From positions 1 to 56,491 of the forward strand of contig NZ_CBFIEO010000018.1 in assembly GCF_965661665.1 (NCBI RefSeq): 56,491 bases of DNA, given 5' to 3'. Shown piece by piece: positions 25,220 to 34,069 of this stretch (position 1 is the first letter of the stretch; each line of letters starts with the position of its first letter). Under the pieces are notes generated by a model. That model did not search any database, had not been told where the DNA came from, and saw only the letters and a program-made list of their open reading frames with translations. This stretch comes from Cognatiyoonia sp965661665 (GTDB taxonomy: Bacteria > Pseudomonadota > Alphaproteobacteria > Rhodobacterales > Rhodobacteraceae). A program made the translations under genes and the position numbers.

Positions 25220-25678
25220 CTACTCGGTCAACTCCCTCCGGTCGCGGATTTCTTGCTGTCGCAACGGCATCTTGTCGATGGAGCGGGACAATTCCCGCAC
25301 GTCCCACGGGGCAGGTTTGCGCAGCTTGATCTGCCCGTCCTTGCCCACAAGGGCGAGCATGAATGACCGAGGCCGGAACCGTGTGCGCAGGTCACTGCGC
25401 ACGTCAGGATCGGTGTCCACGATGATGATGACGTCACGCTCCGCCAAACGCTCCGCTTCAGCGATTAATAGCTCAAGCTGCCGTTGTAACTGGGGGTCAA
25501 ATTCTGATTCCCCAAACACGATGATCGGCCGTGCGACCCAGCGCAAGTCATCCATGTTGATCTCTGACGCATCGAAGACCTGCGTACGGTCTTCGTTCCA
25601 GCGGTCAACTAGACTGTCTTGTGCCGCCGCAGGTCCTGGCAGCAGTGCCGCACTCAGAATCGCGAATAAAATTCTCAT
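25220..25678 (-). CDS. DUF4174 domain-containing exported protein
   Basis: 152 aa. The signal peptide MRILFAILSAALLPGPAAAQ cleaves after AAA. The mature domain (RPIIVFGESEFDPQLQRQ, then RDVIIIVDTDPDV and LVGKDGQIKLR) is DUF4174, a thioredoxin-like fold without the CxxC. It often accompanies pcc/mcm genes in Rhodobacterales. It is on the opposite strand, ending 2 bases after the pccA stop. Function unknown; location should be periplasmic. Confidence 0.85.
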   Translation of the reverse strand: MRILFAILSAALLPGPAAAQDSLVDRWNEDRTQVFDASEINMDDLRWVARPIIVFGESEFDPQLQRQLELLIAEAERLAERDVIIIVDTDPDVRSDLRTRFRPRSFMLALVGKDGQIKLRKPAPWDVRELSRSIDKMPLRQQEIRDRRELTE

Positions 25679-25735
25679 AAATAAAGATATAGGATCGATT
25701 TCTGACTTTGCTAAGTCCGATCTGACCCAAAGCCC

Positions 25736-25754
25736 GCCAAATCACGCATTTGGC
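25736..25754. promoter_or_regulatory. Inverted repeat upstream of methylmalonyl-CoA mutase
   Basis: GCCAAAT-CACGC-ATTTGGC, perfect 7-base arms, ends 16 bases before the mutase ATG. A second small palindrome GACTT-TGCT-AAGTC is at 25704-25717. Neither is a perfect TTTGCAAA ScfR box. Candidate operator only. Confidence 0.4.
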
Positions 25755-25770
25755 ATAAGCGGAGCCTGAT

Positions 25771-27897
25771 ATGACAGACAAAACTGAATGGGAAAAACTG
25801 GCGGAAAAAGAGCTGCGCGGGCGGCCTTTGGATGATCTGACGTGGAACACCATCGAAGGCATCGCCATTAAACCGCTCTACACCACCGAGGATACCGCTG
25901 ATCTGCCGCATCTGGGCGGCACACCCGGTCAATCGCCCTATACACGCGGCGTAAAGGCTACGATGTACGCAGGCCGCCCTTGGACGATCCGCCAATATGC
26001 GGGCTTCTCCACCGCTGAGGAATCGAACGCTTTCTACCGCAAAGCGCTTGCCGCAGGGCAGCAAGGCGTCTCCGTCGCGTTCGACCTCGCGACACATCGC
26101 GGATACGACAGTGACCACCCTCGCGTCGTCGGTGACGTGGGCAAGGCGGGCGTTGCCATTGACAGTGTTGAGGATATGAAAATTCTCTTCGACGGCATCC
26201 CTCTCGACAAAGTCTCCGTTTCCATGACCATGAACGGCGCGGTGATCCCGATCCTCGCCAACTTCATCGTCGCGGGGGAAGAGCAGGGGCACGACAAATC
26301 CGCGCTCGCAGGGACCATTCAGAACGACATTCTGAAAGAGTTCATGGTCCGCAATACCTACGTCTACCCGCCGGAGCCGTCCATGCGGATCATCGCGGAT
26401 ATCATCGGCTACACAGCGGACCACATGCCGAAGTTCAACTCGATCTCGATCTCCGGCTACCACATGCAGGAAGCTGGCGCGAACCTGGTGCAAGAGCTGG
26501 CTTTCACCATCGCCGACGGGCGCGAATACGTTCGAACCGCCATCGCCGCGGGCATGGACGTCGACAAATTCGCCCCGCGCCTGTCGTTCTTCTTCGCAAT
26601 CGGCATGAACTTCTTCATGGAAGCGGCCAAGCTCCGCGCGGCGCGCCTTCTCTGGTCGCGCGTGATGGAGGAGTTCAAGCCTCAAAACCCAAAATCCTCC
26701 ATGCTGCGGACACACTGCCAAACCTCTGGCGTGTCGCTGCAAGAACAAGACCCCTACAACAACGTCGTGCGCACAGCCTATGAAGCAATGTCAGCCGTAC
26801 TTGGCGGTACGCAGTCGCTCCATACCAACGCACTCGATGAGGCCATCGCGCTGCCAACCGAATTTGCCGCCCGCATCGCGCGCAACACCCAGTTGATTCT
26901 GCAAGAAGAAACCGGCGTGACCAATGTCATCGACCCGCTCGCTGGCAGCTACTACGTCGAAAGCCTGACCCATGAATTGGTCGAAGAGGCGTGGAAGCTC
27001 ATCGAAGAGGTTGAAGAGATGGGCGGGATGACCAAGGCAGTCGCCTCTGGCATGCCAAAGCTGCGGATCGAAGAAAGCGCCGCCACCCGTCAGGCCAACA
27101 TCGACCGCGGCACCGAAGTGATCGTCGGCGTCAACAAATACCGCCTCGACAAAGAGGAACCCATCGACATCCTCGACATCGACAACGCAGCTGTCCGCGA
27201 AGCGCAGGTCGCTCGCATCGAAAAGACCCGGGCCAAACGGGATCAGGCGGCTTGCGATGCAGCGCTCGATGAAATCACCCGCCGCGCCAACGAAGGAGGT
27301 AACCTCTTAGAGGCGGCAGTTGAGGCCGCCCGCGTCCGCGCCACTGTAGGAGAAATCAGCATGGCTATGGAAAAATCATTCGGTCGCCACCGTGCAGAGG
27401 TGAAAACACTCGCCGGGGTCTACGGCGCGGCCTACGAAGGCGACGAGGGCTTCGCAGAGATCCAGAAGTCTGTGGAACAATTCGCCGAAGACGAAGGCCG
27501 CCGCCCACGTATGCTTGTCGTGAAGATGGGTCAGGACGGCCACGACCGTGGCGCCAAGGTCATCGCAACAGCGTTTGCCGACATCGGCTTTGACGTCGAC
27601 GTGGGACCATTGTTCCAAACGCCAGAGGAAGCCGCCCAAGATGCGGTCGACAACGACGTTCATGTCATCGGCATCAGTTCACAGGCCGCGGGTCACAAAA
27701 CGCTCGCCCCGAAACTGGTGGAGGCTTTGGAAGCCGCAGGGGCAGGCGACATCCTTGTCATCTGTGGCGGCGTTATCCCGCAGCAGGACTATCAGTTCCT
27801 CTATGACGCCGGCGTGAAGGCGATCTTTGGTCCCGGCACCAACATACCGGCAGCGGCCGAAGACATTCTGAAGCTGATTCGAGAAGCCCGCGCCTAA
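25771..27897 (+). CDS. scpA: Methylmalonyl-CoA mutase (single-chain)
   Basis: 708 aa. Adenosylcobalamin enzyme converting (R)-methylmalonyl-CoA to succinyl-CoA. The N-terminal TIM-barrel domain (about 40-550) carries the family signature RTHCQTSGVSLQEQDPYNN. The C-terminal B12 domain has the base-off motif D589-G-H591-D-R-G594 and the later GGVIPQQD. It completes the route begun by PccA/PccB; the epimerase gene is not in this window. The start has GCGGAG upstream. A bidirectional terminator follows. Confidence 0.95.
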   Translation: MTDKTEWEKLAEKELRGRPLDDLTWNTIEGIAIKPLYTTEDTADLPHLGGTPGQSPYTRGVKATMYAGRPWTIRQYAGFSTAEESNAFYRKALAAGQQGVSVAFDLATHRGYDSDHPRVVGDVGKAGVAIDSVEDMKILFDGIPLDKVSVSMTMNGAVIPILANFIVAGEEQGHDKSALAGTIQNDILKEFMVRNTYVYPPEPSMRIIADIIGYTADHMPKFNSISISGYHMQEAGANLVQELAFTIADGREYVRTAIAAGMDVDKFAPRLSFFFAIGMNFFMEAAKLRAARLLWSRVMEEFKPQNPKSSMLRTHCQTSGVSLQEQDPYNNVVRTAYEAMSAVLGGTQSLHTNALDEAIALPTEFAARIARNTQLILQEETGVTNVIDPLAGSYYVESLTHELVEEAWKLIEEVEEMGGMTKAVASGMPKLRIEESAATRQANIDRGTEVIVGVNKYRLDKEEPIDILDIDNAAVREAQVARIEKTRAKRDQAACDAALDEITRRANEGGNLLEAAVEAARVRATVGEISMAMEKSFGRHRAEVKTLAGVYGAAYEGDEGFAEIQKSVEQFAEDEGRRPRMLVVKMGQDGHDRGAKVIATAFADIGFDVDVGPLFQTPEEAAQDAVDNDVHVIGISSQAAGHKTLAPKLVEALEAAGAGDILVICGGVIPQQDYQFLYDAGVKAIFGPGTNIPAAAEDILKLIREARA

Positions 27898-27919
27898 AGC
27901 TCAACGCTCAACAAAAAAG

Positions 27920-27951
27920 GCCCGCGCTGATGGTCAGCGCGGGCATTTTTT
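27920..27951. terminator. Bidirectional Rho-independent terminator between scpA and nhaA
   Basis: GCCCGCGCTGA (27920-27930) pairs perfectly with TCAGCGCGGGC (27934-27944), a 3-base loop, followed by ATTTTTT on the plus strand. An A-run (27913-27918) on the other side gives a T-tract for the convergent nhaA transcript. Confidence 0.9.
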
Positions 27952-27964
27952 CATTTCTGAACGC

Positions 27965-29161
27965 TTACTCGGCAGGCTGCGCGACCAGCTGGTCCTCCGC
28001 ACGCGACCGGCTCGCCGCCAGCATCAGCGCGACATAGCCCAAGATGCCCGAGATGATAGAGCCGGAGAGAACACCCATCCGTACTTGGTTAATCATCGCA
28101 GGGTCTTCAAAGCTGAGACCACCGATAAAGAGCGACATCGTAAAGCCGACACCCGCCAAACAGGCGACGCCGTAGATGTGCAGCCAGTTCGCCCCATGCG
28201 GCAACCGTGCCATGCCAAACTTCACCATCAGGAAGGTGAGGCCAAAGACACCGATCTGCTTACCAAGTATCAAGCCAAGCGCGATGCCCATCGGGAGCGG
28301 CTGCAACAGGTCCGCAACCGACATGCCCGCCAGAACCACGCCGGCGTTTGCAAAGGCAAAGATTGGGATGATGACATAGGTCGACCAAGGGGAGATTGCA
28401 TGTTCCCAAGCGTGCAGCGGGCTTTTGTCCCAGCGGTCCACCAGCGGAATACAGAACGCAGTCACAACACCCGCCAATGTCGCATGGACACCTGAGCGCA
28501 GGACGAGGAACCACAGCACGATTCCAAGCAGCAGCGTCGCCCCTTGGCGGTGCGTTCCGCGCAAGTTCAAGGCGATCATCGCGGCCAGTGGCAGCATCGC
28601 CCAGACTAGGTAGGTGATATTGAGCTCAGCGGTGTAGAACAGCGCGATAATGATAATTGCGCCCATGTCATCAAGGATCGCCAAGGTCAGTAAGAACACC
28701 TTCAGCGATGAGGGCGCGCGGCTTCCCACAAGTGCCAACAAACCAAGGGCAAAAGCTATGTCGGTGGCCGCTGGAATGGCCCAGCCGTTGATGCTTGGCA
28801 GGCCCCAGTTGAAACATGCAAAAACCAACGCAGGCACGAGCATACCGCCCAAAGCGGCCATGCCTGGCAGCACCACATCGCGGGGGTTTTTGAGCTTGCC
28901 TTCCATCAACTCGGCCTTCAATTCGAGGCCGATCAGGAAGAAGAAGATCGCCATCAAACCGTCGTTGATCCATAGGATCAGCGGTTTTTTCAGACCTTCA
29001 CCACCGTAGGTGACGGCGACATATTCGCCCAAGATGTCATTGTAGACAGGGGCCAAGGCAGAGTTTGCGACGATCATCGCGGCAACCGCCGCGGCCATCA
29101 ACAAAATGCCACCAAAAGCTTCGTGTTTAAAAAAACGTTCGAGAAAATCGGGGAGTGCCAT
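27965..29161 (-). CDS. nhaA: Na+/H+ antiporter NhaA
   Basis: 398 aa inner-membrane antiporter, twelve helices. The paired transport aspartates are in LAILDDMGAIIIIALFY. Other family motifs: VNDGLMAIFFFLIGLELK-like sequence (here WINDGLMAIFFFLIGLE), and PAATDIAFALG. It exchanges sodium for protons, matching a marine setting. The start at 29161 is preceded by TAGGA. It is divergent from the VOC gene. Confidence 0.95.
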   Translation of the reverse strand: MALPDFLERFFKHEAFGGILLMAAAVAAMIVANSALAPVYNDILGEYVAVTYGGEGLKKPLILWINDGLMAIFFFLIGLELKAELMEGKLKNPRDVVLPGMAALGGMLVPALVFACFNWGLPSINGWAIPAATDIAFALGLLALVGSRAPSSLKVFLLTLAILDDMGAIIIIALFYTAELNITYLVWAMLPLAAMIALNLRGTHRQGATLLLGIVLWFLVLRSGVHATLAGVVTAFCIPLVDRWDKSPLHAWEHAISPWSTYVIIPIFAFANAGVVLAGMSVADLLQPLPMGIALGLILGKQIGVFGLTFLMVKFGMARLPHGANWLHIYGVACLAGVGFTMSLFIGGLSFEDPAMINQVRMGVLSGSIISGILGYVALMLAASRSRAEDQLVAQPAE

Positions 29162-29275
29162 TTCAATCCTATGTGGTTAATGGTTAAACATGGGAAATAG
29201 TCCAAAAACCCCTTATATCAAGCGGTTTTCGTCGCCCCTCGGCAGCATACTGATTGACGGAATTTTGTGCGGTAA

Positions 29276-29887
29276 ATGTTAAAATTTGATCACATCGCGC
29301 TCGTCGCCGAAACGCTTGAGGAAGGCCGAGCATATGCTGAGCGCGCGCTTGGCGTCCCAATGCAGCCCGGTGGCAAGCACGCCCACTTTGGCACGCATAA
29401 TGTCCTCTTGGGATTGGGGCCTGAGCTCTACCTCGAAGTCATCGCCAAAGACCCGGACGCGCCTGTCACCGGCCGCGCCACATGGTTTGGCCTCGATCAG
29501 TTCAAAGGCCAGCCCAAACTCGGCAACTGGATTTGCACGGCGGACGACTATGCTCAAGCGATTGCGCATGCTCCCAATGAGGTCGGCCAACCCATCGCCT
29601 TGGCCCGCGACGACATCACATGGCACTTGACCGTCCCTGAGGATGGCAGCCTGCCGTTTGGCGGGGCCTATCCAACGCTCTTGAAATGGGGCGCAGGCGT
29701 CACTCCGCCGCCTGCCAAGCTCCCCGATCAAGGCGTCCGGCTGGTCAAATGGACCGCCTCACACCCCAATGCAGACCGTATGAAGGACATGGTCCCCCTC
29801 GCAGACGGGCGGGTGGAATGGGTCACGGGCCCGATGGGGTTCGAGGCGGAGTTCGACACACCAAATGGTCGTAAGGTGTTCAGATGA
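29276..29887 (+). CDS. VOC-superfamily protein, glyoxalase-like domain
   Basis: 203 aa. The N-terminus (MLKFDHIALVAETLEEG) and GTHNVLLGLGPELYLEVIA, with metal-type His and Glu positions (H6, E..), fit the Glyoxalase_3-type VOC domain. The second half includes ITWHLTVPEDGSLPFGG. The substrate is not predictable. It overlaps the GNAT gene by 4 bases, so the two are a coupled pair. Confidence 0.8.
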   Translation: MLKFDHIALVAETLEEGRAYAERALGVPMQPGGKHAHFGTHNVLLGLGPELYLEVIAKDPDAPVTGRATWFGLDQFKGQPKLGNWICTADDYAQAIAHAPNEVGQPIALARDDITWHLTVPEDGSLPFGGAYPTLLKWGAGVTPPPAKLPDQGVRLVKWTASHPNADRMKDMVPLADGRVEWVTGPMGFEAEFDTPNGRKVFR

Positions 29888-30369
29888 TCCGCGCTGCCAA
29901 ACCCACCGACGCCGCGCAAATATGCGCGTTCTGGAATCCAGAGATTAGGAACACCCTGATCACCTTCAATTCTATTGAGAAGACTGAGAGAGACGTCATC
30001 GACATGATCGCAGCGAAAGAGGCTGAGGGTTACGCCTCCCTCGTTGTGGAAGAGGAGAGCACTATCCTTGGCTTTGCAACCTACGGCCAATTTCGCGGCG
30101 GCATTGGCTACCGCCACACTGCCGAACATACCATCGTTCTGTCGGACGCCGCACGCGGCATGGGCCTAGGCCGTGCGCTGATGGCAGAGCTTGAAGATCA
30201 TGCGCGATCTGCCGGCATCCACACGATGTTCGCAGGTGTCAGCGCAGACAATCCCGACGGCATCTCCTTCCACGACCGCGTCGGTTACAAAACCGTTGCA
30301 ACCTTGCACGAAGTTGGCCGCAAGTTTGATCAATGGCTCGACCTCGTATTGATGCAAAAGCGCCTCTGA
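29884..30369 (+). CDS. GNAT-family N-acetyltransferase, phosphinothricin-acetyltransferase-like
   Basis: 161 aa. Acetyl-CoA binding motif around GMGLGRALMAELEDHAR, preceded by the strand HTAEHTIVLSD; the N-terminus MIRAAKPTDAAQICAFWNPEIRN resembles the Pat/YncA/MnaT group that acetylates amino-acid-like amines. It is coupled to the VOC gene by a 4-base overlap. Actual substrate unknown. Confidence 0.83.
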   Translation: MIRAAKPTDAAQICAFWNPEIRNTLITFNSIEKTERDVIDMIAAKEAEGYASLVVEEESTILGFATYGQFRGGIGYRHTAEHTIVLSDAARGMGLGRALMAELEDHARSAGIHTMFAGVSADNPDGISFHDRVGYKTVATLHEVGRKFDQWLDLVLMQKRL

Positions 30370-30400
30370 CATCTGCGAAAGGCTGATGTAGACTCCTCCC

Positions 30401-31081
30401 ATGTCAATTTGGACCCGAATTGCCGAAGCTCTCTCTGCCCTTGCCGCTGGCGAAGGGTTGTCTGTCGTCTTCGAAAAACTCCGCACGCCACCAGAACGCA
30501 CGGTCGCCTTCACCATTGCCGTCATCGCCTTGGGCGCGAAGATGGCCAAAGCGGACGGCCGCGTGACGCGGGACGAAGTGACCGCTTTCCGTGAGGTGTT
30601 CCACATCCCAGAGCATGAAGAACAAAACGCCGCGCGGCTCTTCAACCTCGCCCGAACGGACGTCGCGGGCTACGATGTCTACGCCCGCCGGATTAAAGCC
30701 ATGTATAACGACGGCGACCCTGCGTTGAGCGACCTGCTCGAAGGTCTCTTTCACATCGCTGTGGCCGATGGCCATTACCAAGAGAGCGAAGACAATTTCT
30801 TGCGCCACGTCGCCGAAATTTTCGGACTTGATGAGCGTTGCTTCAAGCGGATCAGGTCGCAATTCGTACCAGAGTCCGAACGCGATCCCTATGATGTTTT
30901 GGGCGTCGAACCCGGCATGGCGTTGGACGACATTCGCAAGATCTGGCGCGAGCGCGTCATCGAAACCCATCCTGATCAACTCATGGCCCGCGGCGTTCCA
31001 GAAGAAGCGCTACGCCTTGCGGAAAAACGCCTGATCATGATCAACCGCGCTTGGGAGCAAATCTCGGAAGCGCAGGCGTGA
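30401..31081 (+). CDS. DjlA-like protein: TerB-type domain plus C-terminal J domain
   Basis: 226 aa. The central region (about 40-150, VIALGAKMAKADGRVTRDE and HIAVADGHYQESEDNFL) is a TerB/DjlA helical domain. The C-terminal J domain (about 165-226, DPYDVLGVEPGMALDDIRK) carries the essential HPD tripeptide in ETHPDQLM. This architecture is a DnaK co-chaperone. The classical DjlA transmembrane N-terminus is absent. Its stop overlaps the GTG start of the following pseudogene by 3 bases. Confidence 0.88.
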   Translation: MSIWTRIAEALSALAAGEGLSVVFEKLRTPPERTVAFTIAVIALGAKMAKADGRVTRDEVTAFREVFHIPEHEEQNAARLFNLARTDVAGYDVYARRIKAMYNDGDPALSDLLEGLFHIAVADGHYQESEDNFLRHVAEIFGLDERCFKRIRSQFVPESERDPYDVLGVEPGMALDDIRKIWRERVIETHPDQLMARGVPEEALRLAEKRLIMINRAWEQISEAQA

Positions 31082-32085
31082 GGATCGCGACCTAAAACGT
31101 TGAATGGTTCAACCGTTTGTTCGATGATGATTGTCAGTTGATCGACGATGAAACGTTGTCCAGCCGCTGGAACGTGACCAAGGCCCGCCAGACCGAAGCC
31201 CTCGGGATCGTCCTGACCGCGGTGGACTGTGACGCCATCATGATTTTTGAGGCCCCCGACAGCAGCCGGACGCGCAGCACAAAGCGTGCGCTGCAAAACG
31301 TTGCGGATAACTTTGGACTGTGCACCAACACCGCCTCGATCGGCTTTCCAAATGACACGCAGCAGGAAATTGTGTAGCTCTATGACCAGAACCTCATGTC
31401 GGCGACCCACAAACCTTTGGGCAGTGCAGATGCGGACAACCCACGATTTGATGGGGAGTTTTGGCTCAATATCGACGTCGACGCCCACCCAGACCCGATT
31501 CGATGATCAAAGCCTCCTTTAGAGGCACACATTATCCTAAAGACGGGAGCAGAACTAAACCTCATCGTTGTTCACGCCAAATCGAAAGCTCCACATGGGG
31601 CCACGGCGCCGGCGGAAGTCACGCAAATCTCCATCGCCAACCGCCGCAAGCAATTGGCGCAATGCGTCTGGCTGCGCACACGGGTGCAGCAGCATTTGAC
31701 CAAAGGCAATCCGCTGATTGTGATGGGCGATTTCAACGACGGTCCGGGGCTCGACGAATATGAAAAGCTTTTCGGTCGCTTCGGCGTGGAAATTGTGCTG
31801 GGGGAAGGGGAGACGGACAAGCTTTTCGACCCCCACGCCAAACAAGTCCTCGGCAACCGCTTCGGCGCGATCATTTCGACAGCCCGTTTCAGGCGACTGG
31901 ACGGGCCATAGCTTCAAGCCCTGCTCGACTACGTCATGGTGTCACCAGATCTGATGGCCAAACGCCCAAAATGGCAAATCTGGCACCCCTTTGATCATCT
32001 CGAATGCTTTGCGCGGCCCGTATTGCGGGATGCGCTACTTGATGCCTCCGATCACTTGCCTGTGGTGCTCGACATCGACCTTTAA
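31078..32085 (+). pseudogene. Endonuclease/exonuclease/phosphatase-family gene with four in-frame stops
   Basis: Reading from a GTG at 31078, a single frame of 336 codons runs to TAA at 32083 and resembles an EEP-family protein from end to end. It shows RIAT*NVEWFNRLF at the start, the active-site MGDFNDGPG, and the closing SDHLPVVLDIDL. It is broken by TAA (31093), TAG (31375), TGA (31504; probably Trp before SKPPLE) and TAG (31909), with no net frameshift. It begins at the stop of the DjlA-like gene, so it was once translationally coupled. The first stop after five codons should abolish the normal product. Confidence 0.85.
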
Positions 32086-32109
32086 GCTGTATTGTGGTAT
32101 CATTCCGAC

Positions 32110-32469
32110 ATGAAACACATGCTCGCAATCCTCGCACTCGCGACCCCTATGACCCCCGCCATAGCCGAAGAAGAGGCGGAGCGGGGCTTAAACCTGATGG
32201 AAGAAGGCGCGCAACTCTTGCTGCGTGGCCTGATGCAAGAGATGGAGCCAGCAATAGACGAGCTTCAAGGTTTCGCGGAGGATTTGGGCCCCGCGATGGA
32301 TCAATTCTCCCGCGAAATGGGTCCCATTCTGGCGGATATCCTGAAACGGGTCGATGACATCAGCAACTACCAGCCGCCAGAATTCCTGCCCAACGGCGAC
32401 ATCATCATGCGCCGCAAGAAAGATGCGCCGCTTTTTGATCCCGACGCGGACGACAGTATCGAGCTTTAG
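32110..32469 (+). CDS. Hypothetical exported protein
   Basis: 119 aa. The start MKHMLAILALATPMTPAIAEE is a signal peptide. The mature part is a helical, acidic, Met-rich segment (LMEEGAQLLLRGLMQEMEPAIDEL) ending in PPEFLPNGDIIMRRK. Similar roseobacter proteins are often labelled AAA+ family ATPase in databases, but no Walker motif is present, so that label is not supported. The last 4 bases overlap the convergent ppx. Confidence 0.75.
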   Translation: MKHMLAILALATPMTPAIAEEEAERGLNLMEEGAQLLLRGLMQEMEPAIDELQGFAEDLGPAMDQFSREMGPILADILKRVDDISNYQPPEFLPNGDIIMRRKKDAPLFDPDADDSIEL

Positions 32470-34019
32470 CGTTTTGACACTTTCACGCTGATCTCCACAC
32501 CCAGCGCGTTCCCCAACGCTTTGAACCGCGCTTCTGCCACCTCGCCATAAAGCGGGATCGTCGCTTTGGAGAGGTGCAGCGTCAGCGTCCGCGACTTCGG
32601 CTTCCATTTCAGTTTCGCCGGTGGCTCATCCCCGTTGATCCACAGCATCGCACCAAATCGCATCGCGGTGCCAAGGATGATCGCTTCGCGCTTTTGCTCT
32701 GGCGACATCAGCATAAAGAGGTTCTGGAACGGTGAATTGTCGATCTTGCTGGTATAACGGGTCAGCAGGGCGAGGCCCAACATCACACGCTCCCCATGCT
32801 TCAACCCACCAAGGTTCGCTCGCGTCGCGTTATCAAATGTCACCTCAGCGCGGTAATCAGGATGCGCCCGCCAGCTCACGTCATGCAGCAAACAGGCCGC
32901 GCGGATGATCCGCTTGCGCTGCCATCCCGCGCGCGGGAAGAGGGGTATCACAAAGTCATAAAGCTTGCGCCCAAACCCTGGCAAACGCGCGTCTTTGGCT
33001 TCGGCAAATCGCGCTGCCTCGATTAGCGGATCGCGTTGGCGCAGGGCGTCGGGCATCTGCTCATAGAGCATTCCTTCCCGAATACCGTAGGACGACACCG
33101 CAATGTCCTTGGGCTTGAAGCGCTTCAAAATCTCTTTCAACACTTCCACAGCAAACGGCACCAACGCCATCCGGGATTGGGAAATGCCGCATTGCTTGCG
33201 CAGCTCTTCCAGATCCGATTGCGCGATATGGGTGGCGGTGCGGCTCACCCGCCGTGCGGTCATACGGTATTCGTGCAGAACCGACAGCGGATACCCCCGC
33301 CGCTCCATATCGACCCGTGCAATCGCCCGCCATGAGCCACCGACAAGGAACAACCGCATCCCCATAGGCTTGCCCATGTCTTTGTGCAGTTGTGCGATCG
33401 TTTCCTTGATGTAGGCTTTCCGCGCTTTCTTGCTCTTGAATTCCCGAAGTTTCAAAGGCCCCAAAGCCGACGTCACCCGATCGCCAATCTCGCCCTCTGA
33501 CAAAAGTGCCAGCTCAAGGCTCGACCCGCCAATGTCGCAGACCATCCCATAGCTGCCCGGCCAACCCAGAAGGACGCCTTGCGCCGACAGTCGCGCTTCT
33601 TCTTTCCCGTCGATCACACGGATCTTGACGCCTGTTTTATCCTCAACCTCAGCGCAGAATTCCGGCCCGTCCTCGGCCTCCCGCACGGCGGCGGTAGCCA
33701 CCGTCATCAAGGGTAAAATGCCCATGCCCTCAGCCAGTGCGGCAAAGCGGGCAATCGCCTTTAGCGCACGTTTGCGGCCTTCGGGGTTTAGCTTGCCCGT
33801 TTCCGACAAACCCGCGCCTAAGGCACACATGATTTTTTCGTTGTAGAAATACGCAGGGCTCCGCGCCGCGCCATCAAACACAACCATCCGGACGGAGTTT
33901 GAGCCGACATCAATCACGCCAACACGGTGCAAGCCTTTCAGGATGTCCGAACCTATGAGGGGCTTTTCAAAAGGGCCCCAATCAATCTGATCGGTCGATT
34001 GGTTGTCTTGTCCGTCCAT
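32466..34019 (-). CDS. ppx: Exopolyphosphatase, Ppx/GppA family
   Basis: 517 aa. Actin-like ATPase-fold phosphatase. The N-terminal phosphate motif VGVIDVGSNSVRMVVFDG, the second motif around CDIGGSSLELALL, and the C-terminal HD-like region (ACLLHDVSWRAHPDYR) match exopolyphosphatases that degrade polyphosphate. The ATG at 34019 (MDGQDNQ) follows AAGGGGAG. An in-frame TTG at 34073 would overlap the ppk1 stop and is less likely. It is the last gene of a ppk1-ppx pair. Confidence 0.9.
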   Translation of the reverse strand: MDGQDNQSTDQIDWGPFEKPLIGSDILKGLHRVGVIDVGSNSVRMVVFDGAARSPAYFYNEKIMCALGAGLSETGKLNPEGRKRALKAIARFAALAEGMGILPLMTVATAAVREAEDGPEFCAEVEDKTGVKIRVIDGKEEARLSAQGVLLGWPGSYGMVCDIGGSSLELALLSEGEIGDRVTSALGPLKLREFKSKKARKAYIKETIAQLHKDMGKPMGMRLFLVGGSWRAIARVDMERRGYPLSVLHEYRMTARRVSRTATHIAQSDLEELRKQCGISQSRMALVPFAVEVLKEILKRFKPKDIAVSSYGIREGMLYEQMPDALRQRDPLIEAARFAEAKDARLPGFGRKLYDFVIPLFPRAGWQRKRIIRAACLLHDVSWRAHPDYRAEVTFDNATRANLGGLKHGERVMLGLALLTRYTSKIDNSPFQNLFMLMSPEQKREAIILGTAMRFGAMLWINGDEPPAKLKWKPKSRTLTLHLSKATIPLYGEVAEARFKALGNALGVEISVKVSKR

Positions 34020-34069
34020 GAATACGCGACTCCCCTTGGGGCTAAAATGCGCCAGCGAAGGGTGAGGCG

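Noticed and set aside
25711..26748. Long open frame (345 codons) on the minus strand opposite scpA
   Set aside because: It mirrors the codon pattern of a clear methylmalonyl-CoA mutase and has no domain or ribosome site.
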